Origin: Warburgia ugandensis
Lineage: Eukaryota; Streptophyta; Magnoliopsida; Canellales; Canellaceae
Direction: 5' to 3'
Assembly: GCA_035236585.1 (NCBI GenBank)
Contig: CP141137.1
Span: 9,750,327-9,814,326 of the forward strand
DNA: 64,000 nt
Of the stretch, positions 60,901 through 64,000 are shown piece by piece. The notes beneath the pieces are model-generated. The model did not search any database, had not been told where the DNA came from, and saw only the letters and a list, made by a program, of their open reading frames with translations. Numbering within the stretch: the first letter of the stretch is position 1; each line of letters begins with the position of its first letter. The position numbers and the translations under genes were made by a program.

Positions 60901-61922
60901 TTCTCCTTATGAATATCTGTATTGGAGTATCATATATAAAATCTTCTTCCTCTTGGAAACGTCTTCTATGATTCCTTCAGAACTTGTATTCTTGACTGAG
61001 GCCTTCATTCTTGATGAAGTTTGGGAAATAACATGAAGGTTGAACCAAGCCCTTGGACTTGGACATATGCTTTGATACCATGTCAAAAGTCGTGGGAGCA
61101 TGTGATCAGCATCCTTCTGCTGATGGAATTTTATTTAATTCAAAATAATTACATAAATAAATTATGCATAACATTGTCCTGCTCAGGAGATACCATTTTT
61201 TATTGCTGGGATGTAATCCAGTGAGAGGGATCTGGAATGGATTTGATGGTCTTAATTTTATCAAATTCCCTTTCCTATTCGAAACTTCCTTTACATATTT
61301 TCTTGAAAATGGACGAACTAAAACTTACAGAATGGCTGTTTTCAGAACTCAGTAGATAAGTTATTAATAAGCATGTATACCAGCCTTTCAGTTTACAAAC
61401 TATTCACAATTTCCATTATCTATTAGCCTAAATCATGTTTTGACAGCGCACCATGCCCATACAGCATAAGCTAATCAAGTTTTTACTGCACATGTCTACA
61501 GCCTATGTGGTGTCATCCATCTTTGGTCAACCAGCTATTGACTATGCTGGTACATATAAGAATCTAATGGAATTGCTCAGGCACAGCCATTAGAATCTTT
61601 TAAATTGCTACTATTAATTTCTCAACTGAATCATTTGTTCATCTTTGCAGCTTTGGCAGGAGCAAGAAGTGGTGCTTTGAACATTGCCAGATCCAGCAGT
61701 CTTCCTGACATGAAACATGTGACCGCGAATGGTTGGAACCATGTTGTACCAATTTTGTGTTGCTTCAGGAAAGAAGCTCAGAATAGGTTCTCAGGCGTCA
61801 AAATGGGTCCTGTGGTTGACATATCTGAGATGAAAAAGAATTTGACATTGCAATCAAGGTCAGCTTTAGAATCTTTAGAAGCACTTAAAGACAGGTTCCT
61901 GCCACCACGCAAAGGCATGTAA
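57910..61922 (+). CDS. Small glycine-rich membrane protein, cadmium-induced protein AS8-like
   Basis: Two coding exons, 57910-58150 and 61651-61922, join in phase (241 + 272 nt) to give 170 residues. The first exon follows a CAG acceptor at 57901-57903, so an upstream noncoding exon is likely. The protein starts MIIKGLFRRYERWNPVHPTY. Residues about 20-70 form a very glycine-rich hydrophobic stretch with repeated GxG and GxxxG spacing (GMGIGVGCGVGWGPGFGPEV and onward), suggesting packed membrane helices. The C-terminal exon is polar (SRSALESLEALKDRF). The first exon resembles the Arabidopsis cadmium-induced AS8 family as I remember it; the biochemical role of that family is unknown to me. The 3.5-kb intron holds a hairpin repeat (58311-58425) and no other recognised gene. 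Confidence 0.78.
58311..58425. repeat. Hairpin-forming dispersed repeat, copy 3, in the AS8-like intron
   Basis: It shares CAAACTAATATACAAATGCA and AACAAAATCATCTTCAAC with copies 1 and 2, followed by ACCGGCTGGCACCT. The left arm is shortened, so the hairpin is weaker here. Confidence 0.65.
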
Positions 61923-64000
61923 GCAGCTTCTGAACGTAGTCTTGGTCTGAGTAGTCCACTGTTCACAACTCAAGGCTGTCAATTTAGTTGATGCTGTGGT
62001 TCTAGCCTTTGGGTCTGTCATCACCTTCACTAGGTTTTGATCTATCCTACAGTTGCCTATTAAAGGTAAAGGGAATGATATGTATCCTACCCTGTATATA
62101 TATTTCCAGTCTGGTAAATGAGCAGTAATTCTTGATTCATTATGGTATCTTCATTCTATTCTCATCTGTGACAATGACTGGCGTGGTGATTTAAAGAACT
62201 AATGCGTTTGGATATCTTTCAGTAAAGGTTACAAAACAAATGAAGGAGCACAAATCTGCCTTCAAAACATGAAAAGAGTGGAGTACAAGAAAATTGGTTA
62301 CAAATGGAATACACAGGACCAATTCGCAATAATGACAGGGACATTCTTGTTTAACCTGTGGGTTGTCAAATCAGAAGTGATAATTTTCTTAGATTACTTT
62401 GATTTATTCCACTTGTGAGCTGTCTACATCCTAACCCCCTCACTGTGGTTTATGCATTCAGGACCATGCATTAGTTGTCAGCACACACTATTGAAAATGA
62501 CAGTATAAAACTATTTACTCCATTGAGCTATCATTGGAGGAAATTGTGGACCTAATTTCAGAAAAGGTTAGGGCTCCTTTGTTTCAAGGGTGAATTTGCC
62601 TTTATCTTTCAAACTAACTAATTTGGTCTGAACAATTAGGTGAAGGTATCAAGTAAAAGTGTCTTGAATCAGATACCTCTTTGCGTTGTACTAACGCTTT
62701 GCTTTGGTCCCAACTAGAAGACTGGCTGTCAGTGGGTCATGGGACTTCTGTGGGAACTTCTCTGAAATCTCCATCATCATATTGTTGCAGCTTTTACTGA
62801 TAGTAATTATTGTTGATAACTGTAGCTGGGAGGCCATATAACATTCACAGCACTATTAGCATGGGTCAGTTCGTGTAAAAAAAGACTTATGAGAGGTGTA
62901 CTTTGGGAGCCTTTGCGAAGCTCTTGGAGATTTACTGCAGCATCACAGGGACAATGGGAAGCAGCTTAAAAGCATTGCAGAAAAAGACAGGTGGTCCATG
63001 AGGCCTAAATCATCCGTGCAGCTGCATGTGGAACGAATCCCATGGGACCAGACTCAATATGATATTACTTGTATTGCTTCTGCATTGCCAACCATAAATT
63101 ACTTGGGGCCACATTGGACTGTCTAAACCATCCCCCTTCGTATTGGAGTTAGGAGAATTGCTTCTCTGGGGTCAACCTCTATGTACGTGGTATGAGGTAA
63201 CTTCTGCAAAGTTGGGTCCTGCCTGTGGTTGATCTGCACGGTTCATCTGATTTCTTCGGCATTGTATAGCTACTAGCCCAAAATCATGCCAATTGGACAC
63301 TACCATCTGAAAATTTTTACTTTGGATTCCTAGATGCAAGCAACAGTTCCCTGTTGAACTGAAGACAACCACGTTAATTCGATGCTAGAGTTGTCCAATG
63401 GTCAAATATATCACGCCACAAAAAATGCATTATTTGGGAGAGGAATGTTAAATGGACGCTCTTTATATAAGTGTTAATGCACACAAATGCCTAGTGCAAT
63501 TGGTCGTAGAAACTCGGCATCTCCCCTCTAAGTACCCTTGATTACACTTTTCCTTTTGCCAGGAGATTCGATTTAGGAGTATGCGTGAGTGAGAGTTTGT
63601 GAGTTGTGTGCTTTGTAATTCTTCGCTTGTTAAAATAATAATAATAAAAAAACATTCTTGCACCACTCTCCAGAGCCTCTTTTGTGTAATCGAATTTTGT
63701 GTGTCATTATTCCATCTTTGAATGCGTAATAGCTCAAAAAAAATATGCGAATTGGATGCTCCTACCAATTAAAAATTTGTACTTGGAAATGGAGGGTTTA
63801 GAAACAATGGTCTAAATTCTAGATGCATACGATTACCCATTCTGTATGCTTTTTAAACTATACGGCATCCAAAGTTGAAGCAATAACCAAAGAGTGGTAT
63901 CATGCAAAGGTAGCCTGCAGCAAAAGTGGTATAGCAACGTTGGTATATGATAATGCCCACCTCAATAAGATACTATTAGAAGTGCTACAGTGATATGACC
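61923..64000. other. 3' flank of the AS8-like gene and unassigned right edge
   Basis: The first few hundred bases are the likely 3' UTR. The ORFs at 62896-63126 (plus) and 63172-63768 (minus) have no recognisable domain. An AATAATAATAA run lies near 63635. Confidence 0.35.

Noticed and set aside
62896-63126. 76-residue ORF near the right edge
   Set aside because: It uses a GTG start, matches no family, and has no supporting context.

Overview
This is a nuclear window from a flowering plant. The evidence is spliced genes with GT-AG introns, an AT-rich background, plant transposon families, and at least 18 copies of a tRNA-derived SINE that matches the angiosperm Au SINE. The species cannot be named from the sequence. 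Most of the 64 kb is transposable-element and tandem-repeat DNA. Only two host genes look intact, and one more looks broken.

Layout. 1-4.6 kb: unassigned DNA, a degenerate tandem repeat and three SINEs. 4.7-9.9 kb: LTR material, including a 2.65-kb solo LTR (7252-9904) with an exact 5-bp target duplication. 11.4-12.5 kb: two tandem-repeat arrays. 13,950-20,107: a complete 11-exon ESCRT-III gene (VPS2.2/CHMP2-like). It has a GC-AG intron, a SINE in intron 2, a LINE fragment, tandem repeats and a GA microsatellite in intron 7, and a duplicated 3' flank that carries another SINE. 24.2-25.3 kb: an F-box/DUF295 gene broken by one frameshift. 29,282-42,729: a 13.4-kb hAT element, the most striking object here. 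43-50 kb: SINEs, a LINE tail and a foldback element. 51.2-52.2 kb: a tandem duplication. 52.8-55.9 kb: a nearly full-length but decayed RTE-type LINE on the minus strand. 57,910-61,922: a two-exon gene for a small glycine-rich membrane protein resembling cadmium-induced protein AS8. 61.9-64 kb: nothing recognised.

The hAT element has an exact 8-bp target duplication (GTGGGTCT) and matching terminal inverted repeats. It carries two divergent genes. The left gene encodes an Ac-like hAT transposase (BED finger, DDE residues, dimerisation domain). The right gene encodes a protein of the kind normally found in CACTA/En-Spm elements: a Transposase_24 (TNPA-like) region followed by a Ulp1-type cysteine protease domain. 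Each gene is bracketed on both sides by an array of about 30-bp imperfect palindromes (TATAGRACGGTT, short loop, AACCGTCCTATA), 30 units in four arrays. Each gene also carries one clear Trp-to-stop change. The shared arrays argue that both genes belong to one element rather than to a nested insertion. I know of no described hAT with this organisation, but could not search for one.
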